DNA of 64,000 bases. Origin: Batillaria attramentaria (Eukaryota; Mollusca; Gastropoda; Batillariidae). A model generated the notes under the pieces. It was given only the letters and a program-made list of their open reading frames with translations, ran no database searches and was not told the DNA's origin. Position numbers and translations under genes: made by a program. Position 1 is the first letter of the stretch. The number at the start of each line of letters is the position of its first letter. Shown here piece after piece: positions 42,353 to 52,826 of this stretch. The stretch spans positions 53,501 to 117,500 of the forward strand of contig JACVVK020000538.1 in the NCBI GenBank assembly GCA_018292915.2, in the 5' to 3' direction.

Positions 42353-42533
42353 CAGTCGAACCTGCCAAGGCGGTCACCTGTATAAGCTATATTGCCACTG
42401 TCTAACCTGGTCACCCCAGAGGATCCCCTGACATGCTAGCTGTTGACATGCCACTCTGGATAACCCGGTCACCTGTCTAAGGCGGTCAGTTTAGCCCCGT
42501 CCCTTGCGTGACCGCCTTACACAGGTTTGACTG
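42353..42533. mobile_element. 181-bp mariner-like MITE with TA target duplication
   Basis: The left end CAGTCGAACCTGCCAAGGCG and the right end, complementary to CAGTCAAACCTGTGTAAGGCG, form about 25-bp terminal inverted repeats. Both ends are flanked by TA (42351-42352 and 42534-42535). TA duplication with CAGT termini is typical of Tc1/mariner non-autonomous elements. Internal blocks AACCCGGTCACC and TAAGGCGGTCAG resemble the unit of the 26-33 kb satellite. Confidence 0.8.
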
Positions 42534-42599
42534 TACATTATGTTTCAGCATATCAGTCCATTTTGTTCAGCCAGCTTGGTCTTTTGTTGTTGTTACTTT

Positions 42600-42634
42600 C
42601 CTTTTCTTTTTTTTTTCTTGTTTTTGAAGGGTGT

Positions 42635-42665
<31 letters not shown>

Positions 42666-42670
42666 GGGGC
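42600..42670 (+). repeat. T-run, (GT)n and G-run
   Basis: Simple sequence: T-run near 42609-42616, (GT)n 42630-42648 and G-run 42649-42669. The reading frames through it are artefacts. Confidence 0.95.
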
Positions 42671-43394
42671 TCCTTAATTTCTGGACAAAAGCACTCTTCT
42701 GCACATGTACAGTACATGTATTATATATGCACAGATAACATGAACTGCTGAACACATACTACACAGTTTTTTACAATTTCTTTTCCAGCACATTTGTAGC
42801 TAGCTTACTGTAGGTGTTTGATTATTAACGTCTTTTATTTTAGGGGGCTGTGATGTTCTACTAGGCTTTCAACTTCCCATTTTCCTTTTTCAGAGGCCGC
42901 TGGAGAGGTTAAGCTTGGTACACTGACCATGCTCAAGATGGTACTTTGGACTTCAAAAGTTAACATGGAAAAATCAAGCCTGTTATTTACAGGTTAGGAT
43001 GATTATGTGTGTTATCTGTTAAACGTGCTCATTCCAAGAGTATTTGGCTTTGAGGTAAATTTTTTTCCTCACCTGTGTCAACAAAGTGAGTATCTTAAAA
43101 CCTTGTAACATCTGTAAAGAAATCATGCAGTGGTGATGTTCCTGTAGCTTTTTAAGGTTTGGACCCTAAAGTACGTTTTGAAAATTTCATTTGTTAGTAT
43201 GTATTTCATTGTAAATCGCTTGAGACCAGTTGTTAGAATGAAGAACTGACCTATGGTCAAATATTGCAGGATTGCAACCATGGCGGAATCACCGTCAGAC
43301 AACTTCACACCGAACCATCACCTAGCAACAGCTGCAGAATGAGATGGTTACACAAGGCAACACTCTGGTCAACATCACTGCATTCAAGGAGTGA

Positions 43395-43745
43395 CTGCAC
43401 GAAGACTTGTCTTCCTGAGTCAGTGACGGAGGCAGTCGACATCTCCACCTTTTCCAAGTGATGGAAGACTCACTTCTGCAGCGCATCAGTTCACTTACCA
43501 TAGATGTGCAGGATTTTATTTATTCACTTTTTTTTGCTCTGTCCTTCTGCTGAAACGTCTCTTTAAGCGCTGTGAGCATTCAATCAGGATGGAACCATAC
43601 ACTATATCATCTCCATCATCATCATCATCATCATCTTCAACTTCTCGCTCCATAAAATGTCATTTTCTTTTTCTATTGAAAAAAGAACTCCCTAAGCACC
43701 GTGAACACTTGCGATGGAGCTGTGTGCAATACCAGGTCATCAGCA
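43395..43745 (+). mobile_element. LINE 3' ends (two nested tails) with (ATC)n
   Basis: 43400-43470 reads LPESVTEAVDISTF then a stop and WKTHFC, the degraded end of a LINE ORF2. The 3' UTR continues with AAGCGCTGTGAGCATTCAATCAGG-type sequence, GGATGGAACCATACACTAT and (ATC)n at 43607-43637. A second, more diverged tail (AAGCACCGTGAACACTTG, GATGGAGC) follows at 43690-43745. Same family as 4265-4505 and 700-800. Confidence 0.65.
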
Positions 43746-43749
43746 ACAT

Positions 43750-44440
43750 TTGTATATGCTTAGAGACATTTGTATATGCGTCTCTCCAGCCTGTGGCCTC
43801 AATAGCACAGATGATAGGTTAGTAATTTTTATCCACCACCGACCCAGTTTGTGTGCTATTGTGGCTAGACTCCAGGCGGTGGGAGTGTGCTCACCTCCGA
43901 CCTCAGCTTTGTACCCAGAAGTACAGATCATTGTAGTCAAGCGACAGTCAGGTGAGATGTACCTACACTCAAGGAGAGCCTGCAAACGCAGTCACGTGGG
44001 AGACCATGAAAGCACGAGTTTCGCCTGAGGCTAAGACACAAAATTCAGGCTCAGGAAAAAGACACATCTGATGTAACGCTTAACATGAGATTACCTCCTT
44101 TTTATGATTTGACAGATTATTTGTTGTTTTTGCCACAGTTCAGATGCAAGTTAAAAAAAAAAAAAAAGAAGATGCCTCGGGCACAAACATCAGTTCTGAC
44201 CGAATTAATAAATCACTGACTCACGTCCAAATTTTACCATGGTTGAAATTGTGTCTAAATATGTGTGTGTGTGTTTGCATGTTTTGATTTTTTTTTTAAA
44301 TCTCGCTAACACATACATGAACGAAAAACGAGTCTTTGGTCCAACAGTAAAGACTGTTTTGAGTCTGAAGACGAAACGCTGTTACACAAAGGAGGCCCCC
44401 CTCCCCAAAGAAAAAAATGGTTGAAATAAAGTGGGTGTGT
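43750..44440. other. Unique sequence
   Basis: Contains an A-run (44154-44167) and (GT)n (44262-44274). No gene recognised. 43860-44030 has a short open frame without recognisable domains. Confidence 0.4.
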
Positions 44441-45240
44441 GCTCTGTGTGCGTGCGTCATTTTCTCAGAATCTACAAATTGCAGAGGTATCAAATTTGGC
44501 ATGGTGATAGACAGCAACAAGACCTTTTAAGAGACTAGAGAGGCAGAAACCTCCATGGCTCACTTCTGACATGGGTCAAGGTCATTCAAGAGTTTGATGA
44601 ACTTTGTTACAATTTGCCCCCAAACAGTTTGTATGGCCTTGGGTCAAGGTCGTTCAAATGAGATCTGTTAGTGTAAGCTGAAGGCGGACTGCCGTCAATC
44701 TTCCTTGATTTTCGCAAAACCGGCGTTTCCGAAAAGAGTCAAACACTGACGTGGGATACTCCGGTACCGACGAAGTCCGGCCGGAATAGTTTTGTACAAA
44801 TGTAAAGGCAATATCTTGAGGAAAGACGTGACTACATAATGAGTGACATGTGAATTCCTTGAACAGTATTCTAGATGTGACCATCGGGATACAGTTAGAT
44901 TTCAGATATTTTTGTTCAAGATTTAAACCTGTGTAACGGCGATCAGAAAACTGAGTTGAGACTTTTTGCCAGTGGCAAGGAAATGATATATCCAAATCTC
45001 TCCCTCTGTCTGTCTGTCTCTGTCTGTCTGTCTCTCTCTCCACTTAACGGCAGCGATACATATGCCACGTTTGGGCAACGTAGTTTTCGTAGTTACCGAG
45101 AAATTGGCGGCCCGGGAACTGAGATTATCATGACCCTTTGACCAAAGACAACCAAGATCTTTGCTTTGACCTTGACCTTTAAGGGAGGTCATTCGAAGTG
45201 ATATTTAAATACCTCTTGTATGCGAGTGCCATGTTGCCAA
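44440..45240. repeat. Dispersed repeat containing TCAAGGTCA motifs
   Basis: Blocks such as TGCAGAGGTATCAAATTTGGCATG, GGGTCAAGGTCATTCAA, CAAACAGTTTGTATGGCCTT and TTTGACCTTGACC resemble the tandem repeat at 62600-63250. Several match the nuclear-receptor half-site extension TCAAGGTCA (44577, 44645; complement near 45168). No ORF recognised. CT-run at 45000-45040. Confidence 0.55.
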
Positions 45241-45539
45241 ATTAGTTATTTCCATTCACCGTAGTTTCCGAGAAAATGCCAAAATTATTGATTACCAATG
45301 ACGCATGTAGACGAGAAAACAAATTGTTTCTAGTGACGTCACATTATCATTCATAACTTTTCAGTTTCTCTACAGCACTATAGAAAAAGAAAATATGTCA
45401 CATTAATACACTACAGACCCTGCAGAAACATTCTATGAACAAAACGAAACTCTTCCAATTTTTGTGAGGTTAGGTATGTTTTTCTCACAGATTCCATAGA
45501 CCATTCTCATAAAACTTAACTTCACTTGAATACCCTACC

Positions 45540-46052
45540 CAGGGGCGCCGGAACCGGGGGGGGGGCAGCTGCCCCCCCCCCCCTGTACCCAAACAGGGGG
45601 GGGGGGGCAAGAGTATCTTTTTGCCCCCCCCCCCCCCCCTGGAAAATCAGCAAGGGGGGGGGGGGTGGCAAAGCCATGGTCTTGCCCCCCTCCCTTCCCC
45701 TACCCCTCCCCCCCACCCCTGTTCCTGCTCTCTCCCTCATCCGACCCAACAGAGAACTCAGTTTAGGTGTTGCATGAAATATCAAGACGACTTGGCAGAA
45801 AGTCGTTTGATAATCACTCCCCCCCCCCCCCTCCCGCTTTTCACTTTCTTTGGGCAACGTCTTTCCTTTCAGTGGCTCCCTGGTTCGTAAAGTTTTTTTG
45901 TCTGCGCAGCATCTGAACGCCCCCCCCCCCCCCCCCCCCCCCCGCTTTTCACTTTCTCCGGGCAACGTCCTTCCTTTCACTGGCTCCGGCGTTTCCCCCC
46001 TCTGAGATTCTGCCCCCCCCTCCCCTCCCTCCAACATCTTCCGGCGCCCCTG
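45540..46052. mobile_element. 513-bp hAT-like non-autonomous element rich in G/C homopolymers
   Basis: Perfect 14-bp terminal inverted repeats, CAGGGGCGCCGGAA and TTCCGGCGCCCCTG, with CTACC on both sides (45535-45539 and 46053-46057). CAGGGGCG termini are common in hAT elements, although a 5-bp duplication is shorter than the usual 8. The interior has facing poly-G/poly-C tracts and a ~112-bp direct duplication (CGCTTTTCACTTTCT, then GGGCAACGTC, then TTTCCTTTCA at 45835 and 45947). Frames inside are homopolymer artefacts. Confidence 0.75.
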
Positions 46053-46102
46053 CTACCTTATGGTCACATCTGCTGCTCTCACGAACTCCACTGGATAGCT
46101 TG

Positions 46103-46103
<1 letters not shown>

Positions 46104-46162
<59 letters not shown>

Positions 46163-46507
46163 CACTTGTGAACCAGTTTATTAGACCACGGTCGTGTCTT
46201 ACACGACCGTGATCAGACTGACAACGTTCATGGTGCCTCACACACTGACCACACAAAATCAATTTCAAATTGCAGCTGCCTACTATTGCTATATGATGAA
46301 GTCACATTCTGGTTAAACCGGCGCCGGGTCAGTATGATGACAATCGGCAGGCAACTACATAATGTTAGTGCTCACATTCTACACTATGCACATTGGTCGA
46401 GGGTCGAAAGGGGAAATTTGACACAACTTGAAAACATTCTTGTTCAAGTTATAGCTTTCAACAGCAACAAAAATTGTGTTTTTGACCGGCGCGCACACAC
46501 ACACCGT

Positions 46508-46575
<68 letters not shown>
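46104..46575. repeat. Two (CA)n microsatellites
   Basis: (CA)n at 46104-46158 and at 46490-46575, separated by unique sequence that contains a short palindrome (GACCACGGTCGTGTCTTACACGACCGTGATC, given here only as the arms ACGGTCGTGT/ACACGACCGT at 46188-46211). Confidence 0.9.
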
Positions 46576-46577
<2 letters not shown>

Positions 46578-46599
46578 AAAAACGAACGAACGAACCAAA

Positions 46600-47152
46600 C
46601 AATTTTTGCCTTTTCATTTATTGTTTTTAATACTTACTCTCAACATTTTTTCTTTTTTAATTCAATTTACTGTTAGATTTACTCAATTTCGTTTTACTTT
46701 TATTCATTGCCTAATTAGTCATCACAGGTATGTTTTTTCCCATTAATTAAACTAAACGTTAGCCTCTACTCTGGTTAGCAGGACAGAGTGTAAGATAAGC
46801 AGGTTATGCCTACAAGGCTTTATCCTGACATAAACGTTTCAGTCAGTCAGTCTATCTCTGTGCGAAAACAAAACGCTGACGCATTTGCCAAGATTTCCAA
46901 ATTACGACACTAAAATACAGTATTACATCAGTTCCACCTTTTCGGCAATGTACCCGTCTCGTCGGGAATCAGTACAGCATCTTGAGAAAACCAACCCCCG
47001 AAAGAAACAGGGGATTTTGTCAAACTATCATTACATGCAAAATGGCTGATGAGCTGGTTCAGTGACGTTCAGACTTCAGTTCTCAGAAGACTTCCTTTTT
47101 TCAAAAAAAAAAATCACTCTTTTTCGCCACCGATCTCAGAGGCCTTGCCCTC
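46600..47152. other. 3' flank of secreted-protein gene A
   Basis: AT-rich intergenic sequence. TTTATCCTGACATAAACGTTTCAG at 46825-46848 is shared with 54849-54870, so it is part of a dispersed repeat. A - strand AATAAA complement (TTTATT) lies near 46616, but its use as a poly(A) signal is unproven. Confidence 0.4.
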
Positions 47153-47499
47153 TCAGCCAAGGAACTCTGCGTAAGGCCGGGTCTTCCTTTTAGAGGCCGG
47201 GCGTTTTAAGTGGGACAGTGTTGAAGACAGCTTCTTGAAGAAAGCCTTTACCAGTCTTTTCAGCAGATGAGCTTGTGTCTTGTCTCGCCCCGCAGCGGAC
47301 TGAATGGCTGTTCCAAGAGCAGTGCAGTCTCTGCAATCCTTTCCTTCGGCGGAACGACCACTATAGATGCTCGTGACTGCGGCTGTGGTGGTGGTCGTCG
47401 CGGTGGTGGTGGCTGGTACTTCTGTTGTGGTTCTGTCTCGTCGAGCCTTTCGTTTGTGCAAGAAGTCCCGGAACCTTCGATGGAAGAAAGGGCTGGAAC
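47153..47499 (-). CDS. Secreted Thr-rich cationic protein A, exon 2
   Basis: Second and last exon of a predicted 135-residue secreted protein of a family I do not recognise. The acceptor on the - strand is TTTCTGCTAAAG, with the exon starting at 47499, and exon 1 joins in phase as a split Gly codon. Order: PFFHRR and a basic stretch, a Thr-rich linker (about 14 Thr) likely to be O-glycosylated, DCRDC (a CxxC pair), an amphipathic basic helix-like stretch with KAFFKKL, then KRK and a C-terminal RPYAEFLG before TGA (47153-47155). The paralogue at 52827-54094 has the same layout and an identical last eight residues. A terminal Gly could be an amidation donor, so a peptide precursor or a host-defence peptide are candidate roles; both are inference. 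Confidence 0.8.
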
Positions 47500-47933
47500 C
47501 TTTAGCAGAAAGACGAGAAAGAAAGTTTTAGTTATGTGGCTTAGCGAAAGACAAATAAGATAATTAATTAATACAGTGACAAAATACACACCCAAACAAT
47601 AAAATAAAAAAGGGTGTGTCGAACGACATAACAGAGACAGAGACGATGAAAATGTTGTACGATAGATAAATGAAAAACAAAAATGAGCGAAACCAAAGTT
47701 TATCAAGTGAAAGATTTTGTTTCAAAATTTCACAGTTTAAAACCACAAGTCATGATTGTAGATATTTGAATAAAGTAACCAACAGGAAAACAATAAGGTA
47801 ATCCAGCAAATAATTATACATTCTTTCGTGATCTAGTAAAAGGGCCCAGAACACTAGATTTCGTCTGCTCTTATGCCCTTTTTCCAGGGAAACAATTATA
47901 CGCCTAATCTCGATCTCTCGACAACAAACGCAC
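47500..47933 (-). other. Intron of secreted-protein gene A
   Basis: 434-base phase-1 intron with GT (47932-47933, GTGCGT) and AG (47500-47501) ends on the - strand. Alignment with the intron of gene B shows shared stretches (TCGTGATCTAGTAAAAGGGCCC/TCG-type near 47830 versus CGATTTGGTAAAAGGGCC near 53780). This confirms that intron and exons were duplicated together. Confidence 0.8.
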
Positions 47934-47994
47934 CTGCCATTTCCGCCATAAGAGTAAGGATAAGAACGCCGCAAATAACATTCATCTGTTTCAT
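47934..47994 (-). CDS. Secreted Thr-rich cationic protein A, exon 1 (signal peptide)
   Basis: Encodes 20 residues plus one base. It starts with ATG at 47992-47994, followed by MKQMNVICGVLILTLMAEMAG. A short polar start, the hydrophobic core VICGVLILTLM and a small-residue end fit a secretory signal peptide, with cleavage probably near AEMAG/SS at the exon junction. The donor is GGCAG|GTGCG. The matching exon of gene B ends LLAELAG, so the cleavage region is conserved. Confidence 0.8.
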
Positions 47995-47999
47995 TGTGG

Positions 48000-48535
48000 T
48001 TATACTGTCTTCTCCTTGTAGATGACGATTGTAGAAGTGACGCGTAGCACTTTCGCTTTGCTTCTGTCAGCTAGCAACACCGTCTCAGATCTGAGCCGAT
48101 CAGTGTTAAAAGTAATGGTCTTTGTCCCTGTACTCTCCTTCCTAGTCCTGAGTGTGTCGGCTGTTGAGGTGAGTTCTTGGAAGTTGCCTTGTAGCCAAGC
48201 TGCTCCGGTCTAAGTCAGTCATGCAGATGTGTTGTAGCTGAGAGTGAAAAAGGACTTTTCCCTTTCTCAGCTATGGGTTCTCGGAGAATTCAGCTGATAT
48301 GATGAGTTCTTAAACGTTGCCAAGTCGATGCGGTCTCAGTTGCGCCCAAAGATGTCCACAGCAGAGAGTGAAAAAGGATTTGTCCCTTTCTCAGTTGCGG
48401 GATATCGAAGAATTACTAATGACGAAAGTTGTCTTTTAGCCAAATCGCGGCCGTCTATGTCGTGCAGAGGTGTTCCAGCAGAGAGTAAAGATTAAGAAAT
48501 TTGCTGTCTTCTCTTATAGCGCATTGCTCTGACGT
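48000..48535 (-). promoter_or_regulatory. 5' leader/promoter of gene A with three ~122-bp tandem modules
   Basis: 48118-48245, 48246-48370 and 48371-48485 are diverged repeats sharing GAGTTCTT-AA-GTTGCC, GGTCTCAGT and AGAGTGAAAAAGGA/TCCCTTTCTCAG. Gene B has one such module (54183-54310). Upstream on the - strand, ATACGTCA followed by GCGCTATAAGAG (48513-48540) gives a CRE-like site and a TATA-like box. Gene B has ATACGTCA then CTAAATAAAAG at the same relative place (54335-54380). Conservation between paralogues supports a promoter here. An intron in the leader cannot be excluded. Confidence 0.5.
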
Positions 48536-48539
48536 ATAT

Positions 48540-49370
48540 GTAGGTGGGGTGGTGTTAGACTTCGTCGGATTAGTACTAACTGTAACATGTACGTATTACG
48601 TACGTAGGGCCGGTTACGCACAAAACACAGCCGGATATAGACTGCATTTCACAGGAGATGACGGTAACTACAGTTAAAAAAAAAAAATCACATTCCTGCT
48701 GCTGTTACTGCTCTCAACTATTCTCTCCAACCACTCCCCCCCCCCTGCCCTTCCCCACCGCTCCTGCCAAGCTGCATGACCATGACCACTCAGCATGGAT
48801 ACTCCTCAAAAAGAATTGGACCTAATTGGTTTTCTTGATTTGAAACATGGAAACAACCTGATGATACAAGTGCTGTTTTACATAGACTGGTCGGACATTG
48901 GACAAGGCGGCTGGCACTGTATTTTTTTTCCTTTTCCTGTTTTCTCTTTTTTCTTCTTTTGTTGTTGTTGTTGTGTTCGATTTGTTGTGTTCCTGTTGTC
49001 GTTGAATGTTGTCTTCATACCATGACATAACACATTTGAGATCACGTGCGGTGCAACGCCTTATTACAATACTCCCCAAAAACAATTTGACAAAATGAAA
49101 TGAAATGTATCATGAAGCTTGCCAAAAGCCCAGACTTGATATTTTTCGTGGACCTTGAAGCACACGTGATCTTGTTATATATATGTTTGACGGACGTGTT
49201 GACGTTGAAACTAACGTCGCACATGCAGACTCCGACTTGATCGGTCGAAATTCTAAGGCCATAAAACTGAGTTTTCGACCATTGGTTGGGATGCAGATAG
49301 CAAGCCTGAGATGGAGCCCGCATTCATTCAGATTATCAAGCTCATATTAATGTTTGGTTTATTGCTCAGC
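48540..49370. other. Unique sequence upstream of gene A
   Basis: 48600-48780 retains similarity to the region upstream of gene B (CCGGATAT-GACTGCA, TGCTGCTGTTACTGCT). The rest shows no gene. A (TTG)n run lies at 48958-48975. Confidence 0.5.
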
Positions 49371-49372
49371 AA

Positions 49373-49716
49373 CAGACGACTCCACTCGGCAAGCCCCGAG
49401 GCCGAAGTCCCGCCCCTTTACCCTGCCGTGTATCGACAAAACACAATACGTTCAAAAACGTCATTGTATGGCAAAAAGGGGTGATTTTAGTAGATGAATG
49501 AGATTGACGTAATGGTCTTTATTCTCAGATGACGTCAGCGGACGAACTTCTTTCCTTCCATGTTTCAGTCATATCAAACTACACGATTGTGCTTCCCTCG
49601 ATGTAGTGTCTGGCAAAAAAAGTTTGCCAGACAATGCCAAGTGTTGTGCTCATTATGCCGCGGGACGTGACTGGCTGAATTCTAGGGACTCGGTCGCGTT
49701 TATTGACAGGAGTGGT
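49373..49716 (-). mobile_element. Non-autonomous TIR element, copy 2 (inverse of 2249-2527)
   Basis: The ends GACGACTCCACTCGG and AGGAGTGGTGTCGTC are complementary except for one or two bases. The interior matches the copy at 2249-2527 in reverse orientation. It is about 65 bp longer, partly because of the hairpin GTCTGGCAAA-AAAAG-TTTGCCAGAC at 49610-49634. Confidence 0.7.
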
Positions 49717-49789
49717 GTCGTCCATTTCAGGAAGACCTCCCCTGATGTGACCCTGTCAAACATGTGGAAGAACTGATCAGGCTCTGGTC

Positions 49790-50515
49790 TTTCCGAGCGC
49801 CTTTGATGTTCCGGCTCAGCTGTTTACGATCGCTTTTTTTTTACCTTTGTTAAAGGAGCTTCACCGGCTGCCGGTTCAGTACCGTATTCAGTACAAGATT
49901 GCTACATTAGCCTTCCGTCATTTTGACCAATCACTTCCCCAGTATCTTTCAGGGGAGCCGGGGTGGTCGAATGGTAGAGCGTTGGACTTCCAATGCTCGG
50001 GTCGTGAGTTCGATCCCGGCTGGGGCCAAATATTTGTGCTGGCTTTTTCATCGTTGCCCCGTCTTTGATATCACCCTATGTGGTGGAAAAGGACGTTAAA
50101 CCCCCAAACACCCACCCATCCACCCAGTACCTTTCCGATAAGCTCACCACGTACGAAACATCCCGCACTCTCCGCTCATCCTCAGAAAAGCTACTTAAAA
50201 GCTACTTAAGGTCCCCCGGGTCAGCCTCAAAACATTTTGCCGACGTTCTTTCAGTTATAGTGCCCCCCGCTTTTGGAACTCCTTGCCATCTTCTCTGAGA
50301 AACACCCTTTTCCTCCTACAGTTTAAAGCACAACTCAAAACACATCTTTTCAAACTAGCTTTTAATCTTTAAGTTTAAGTTTAAACTCCACCGCCTGTAT
50401 TGATGTGTATAAATGTGTGCATGTGAGTGGTGTGTGTATGCGTGAGCAAAAAGCGCATTGAGTGCTTTTCTAAGCAGAACTCCGCGCTCTACAGGTGTAT
50501 TATTATTATTATTAT
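49790..50515 (+). mobile_element. L2/CR1-like LINE remnant interrupted by a SINE
   Basis: The frame before the SINE reads LHRLPVQYRIQYKIATLAFR and SLPQYLS. After it come QYLSDKLTTYETSRTLRSSS and then FGTPCHLL/WNSLPSSLR with LKTHLFKLAFNL in shifted frames. This is the LH-LPV-YRI-YKIA...WNSLP...LKTHLF end of many LINE ORF2 proteins. The 3' UTR has GTGTGTATGCGTGAGCAAAAA, GCGCTCTACAGG and a (TTA)n tail to 50515. A second tail relic starts at 50520. Confidence 0.75.
49951..50124 (+). mobile_element. tRNA-derived SINE (family 1) nested in a LINE remnant
   Basis: GGTGGTCGAATGG (A box), GAGTTCGATCCC (B box), GCCAAATATTTGTGCTGG, GTGGTGGAAAAGGACGTTAAAC and a (CCCA)n tail. An 11-bp target duplication CAGTA(T/C)CTTTC lies at 49940-49950 and 50125-50135. 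It also duplicates the LINE residues QYLS. Confidence 0.92.
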
Positions 50516-50739
50516 GCGGAAGAATCGGGTTCTGGCCTTTTCGAGCACCTTTTATGCTCCGGCTCAGCTATTTACGATCGCTTTTTTCCTTCTTCTTCAA
50601 ATGCCTGTAGAACTTTGTCTTTTAGGCAGATGTCAGCTGTTTCTTGTGCTTTTCTTATTCTGTGATTTCTTTTGTGGTTTCAATGGCACTGCTTTTATCG
50701 CCTCGACGCACGTGTGTGTTGCAGACGCCGCAGAAGCCC

Positions 50740-51450
<711 letters not shown>

Positions 51451-52329
51451 TGAGCATAAACAAAATGGATATGTTGACGCATTTGCCAGAACTCCCTTAA
51501 AATGACACTAAAAGAGATTAGTTTTTAATGGTTTATCCATGAACATCTTCAGAACATTAACAGATCGCATGACACTGCAAGCTTTAGGCCGTATATCCAC
51601 AACAACAGGACTAATTCGTTCTGCATTGCTTGTTGCACACAGGCGTAAAGACACAAATTGACCGTGGGGTCATGTTTGGTGTTTATTTGGAGAACCCTGT
51701 TTGGCGAGTGTGCTAGCTTGTAATGATTTTTTGTTGTCATGAAAAAGCGCGATTTTCGTGATTTTTGTTACTTTGGAGCCCAAGGTGCATGCCAGTCAGC
51801 CGCAACAAGAAGCAAGCTGCCAGTGAAGCTGGGACCTATTGCGCTGAGGAGCGGCAAAAGCGAGGCGAGTGGATTAAGAAGAAGCGGCTCTCTGGCCTAG
51901 ATAGAAAGAAGACTAGCATTACTCCAGTGAGGCCTGAGAGGAAAGGAGACATTCGAAATTTTTGAAACTCCTGTCAGGTGCGTGCCCTTGAATGGTCTGT
52001 GCATGGTAATTTTTGTTTGTAGATGGAAGCATTTTTAGGGGTGATTATGATGCCTGAGGCTGATAGGGAATATAATTATAGGCATTTTGAGACCTCGTGC
52101 AGTTGTGTCCTCTGGCCACATACACAGTCATAAAGACACTTGTTCGGAAAGATATGTACATAGTACATACATGACATTACATGATAGCCATTGATAGACA
52201 CATTCATGCATATAAATAATTTACATACATGCATACATACACACATACATACATATATAGATATATACATACATACTGACAGTCAGAAAGAAAGACAGAC
52301 AGACAGACATATAATACGCGTTCCGCATA
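51451..52329. other. Unique sequence between genes A and B
   Basis: 51765-51965 has a 66-codon Lys/Arg-rich frame (RNKKQAASEAG, KKKRLSGLDRKK) without a recognised domain, splice partner or initiator context. I leave it uncalled. (ATAC)n and (GACA)n-like runs lie at 52225-52310. Confidence 0.4.
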
Positions 52330-52567
52330 TAAACTAATGTCCAAAAGAAACGATACCAAGGGCTAGCAAGGACATACAATAAAAGCAGAACAATACAGAA
52401 ATTTTAGAGTGGTATATTTCATTAGCAAATGTTTCCGGTATTCCCGAGCGCAGACGCTGTATTTGGGACATGGGATACGTAAACCTATGTTTTTAGGCCT
52501 CGGGGATCACTTTGCACAAAAACATTCTGACAACAGTTTGGTATCGTTTCTTTTGGACACTAGTTTA
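52330..52567. mobile_element. 238-bp MITE with ~29-bp terminal inverted repeats
   Basis: TAAACTAATGTCCAAAAGAA...ACGATACCA at the left is complementary, with one mismatch, to TGGTATCGTTTCTTTTGGAC...ACTAGTTTA at the right. The interior has no ORF. The flanks (GCATA and CTATG) allow a TA-type duplication. It lies between secreted-protein genes A and B. Confidence 0.8.
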
Positions 52568-52826
52568 CTATGTGGGAGTTGTTATCATCACTACGTAGGT
52601 ATGATTCAAAAACGCCAGAGAAAAAATGAGATGCGCCTTATTTAGCTGTTAAAACACATTAGTCCATGTGTTGCAAGCGAGTCGTTCATCTACGCAAGTG
52701 CTGATAAGCGGAACTGGTTCAATAGCATTCAGTTCGCAGCTGATCTCAGAAAATGTCCAGGTGAGTGTTTTGTTTGTTTGTTTTTTCTCTCGTTTTCGTT
52801 GCTGATCACAGAAACCTTTCTCTCTC

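Larger units (their letters stand above)
40190..43005 (+). repeat. Four dispersed copies of a GAAGTTCT...TGGAAAA-TCAGCTTG module
   Basis: Similar 30-60-bp stretches occur at about 40275-40315, 40720-40765, 42160-42220 and 42930-42995. Each pairs a TGAA(G/T)TTC(T/A) block with a GGA(A/G)AA(A/G)TCA block and a nearby T-rich AG acceptor-like site. They may be relics of a ~0.5-kb tandem repeat or exon-like modules of a non-coding transcript. Similarity is weak. Confidence 0.35.

Noticed and set aside
45522..46037. Gly/Pro-rich frames on both strands near 45.5-46.0 kb
   Set aside because: Products of poly-G/poly-C tracts inside the hAT-like element.
51765..51965. 66-codon Lys/Arg-rich frame between the secreted-protein genes
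   Set aside because: Too short, no homologous copy in the window, no splice sites linking it to another exon.
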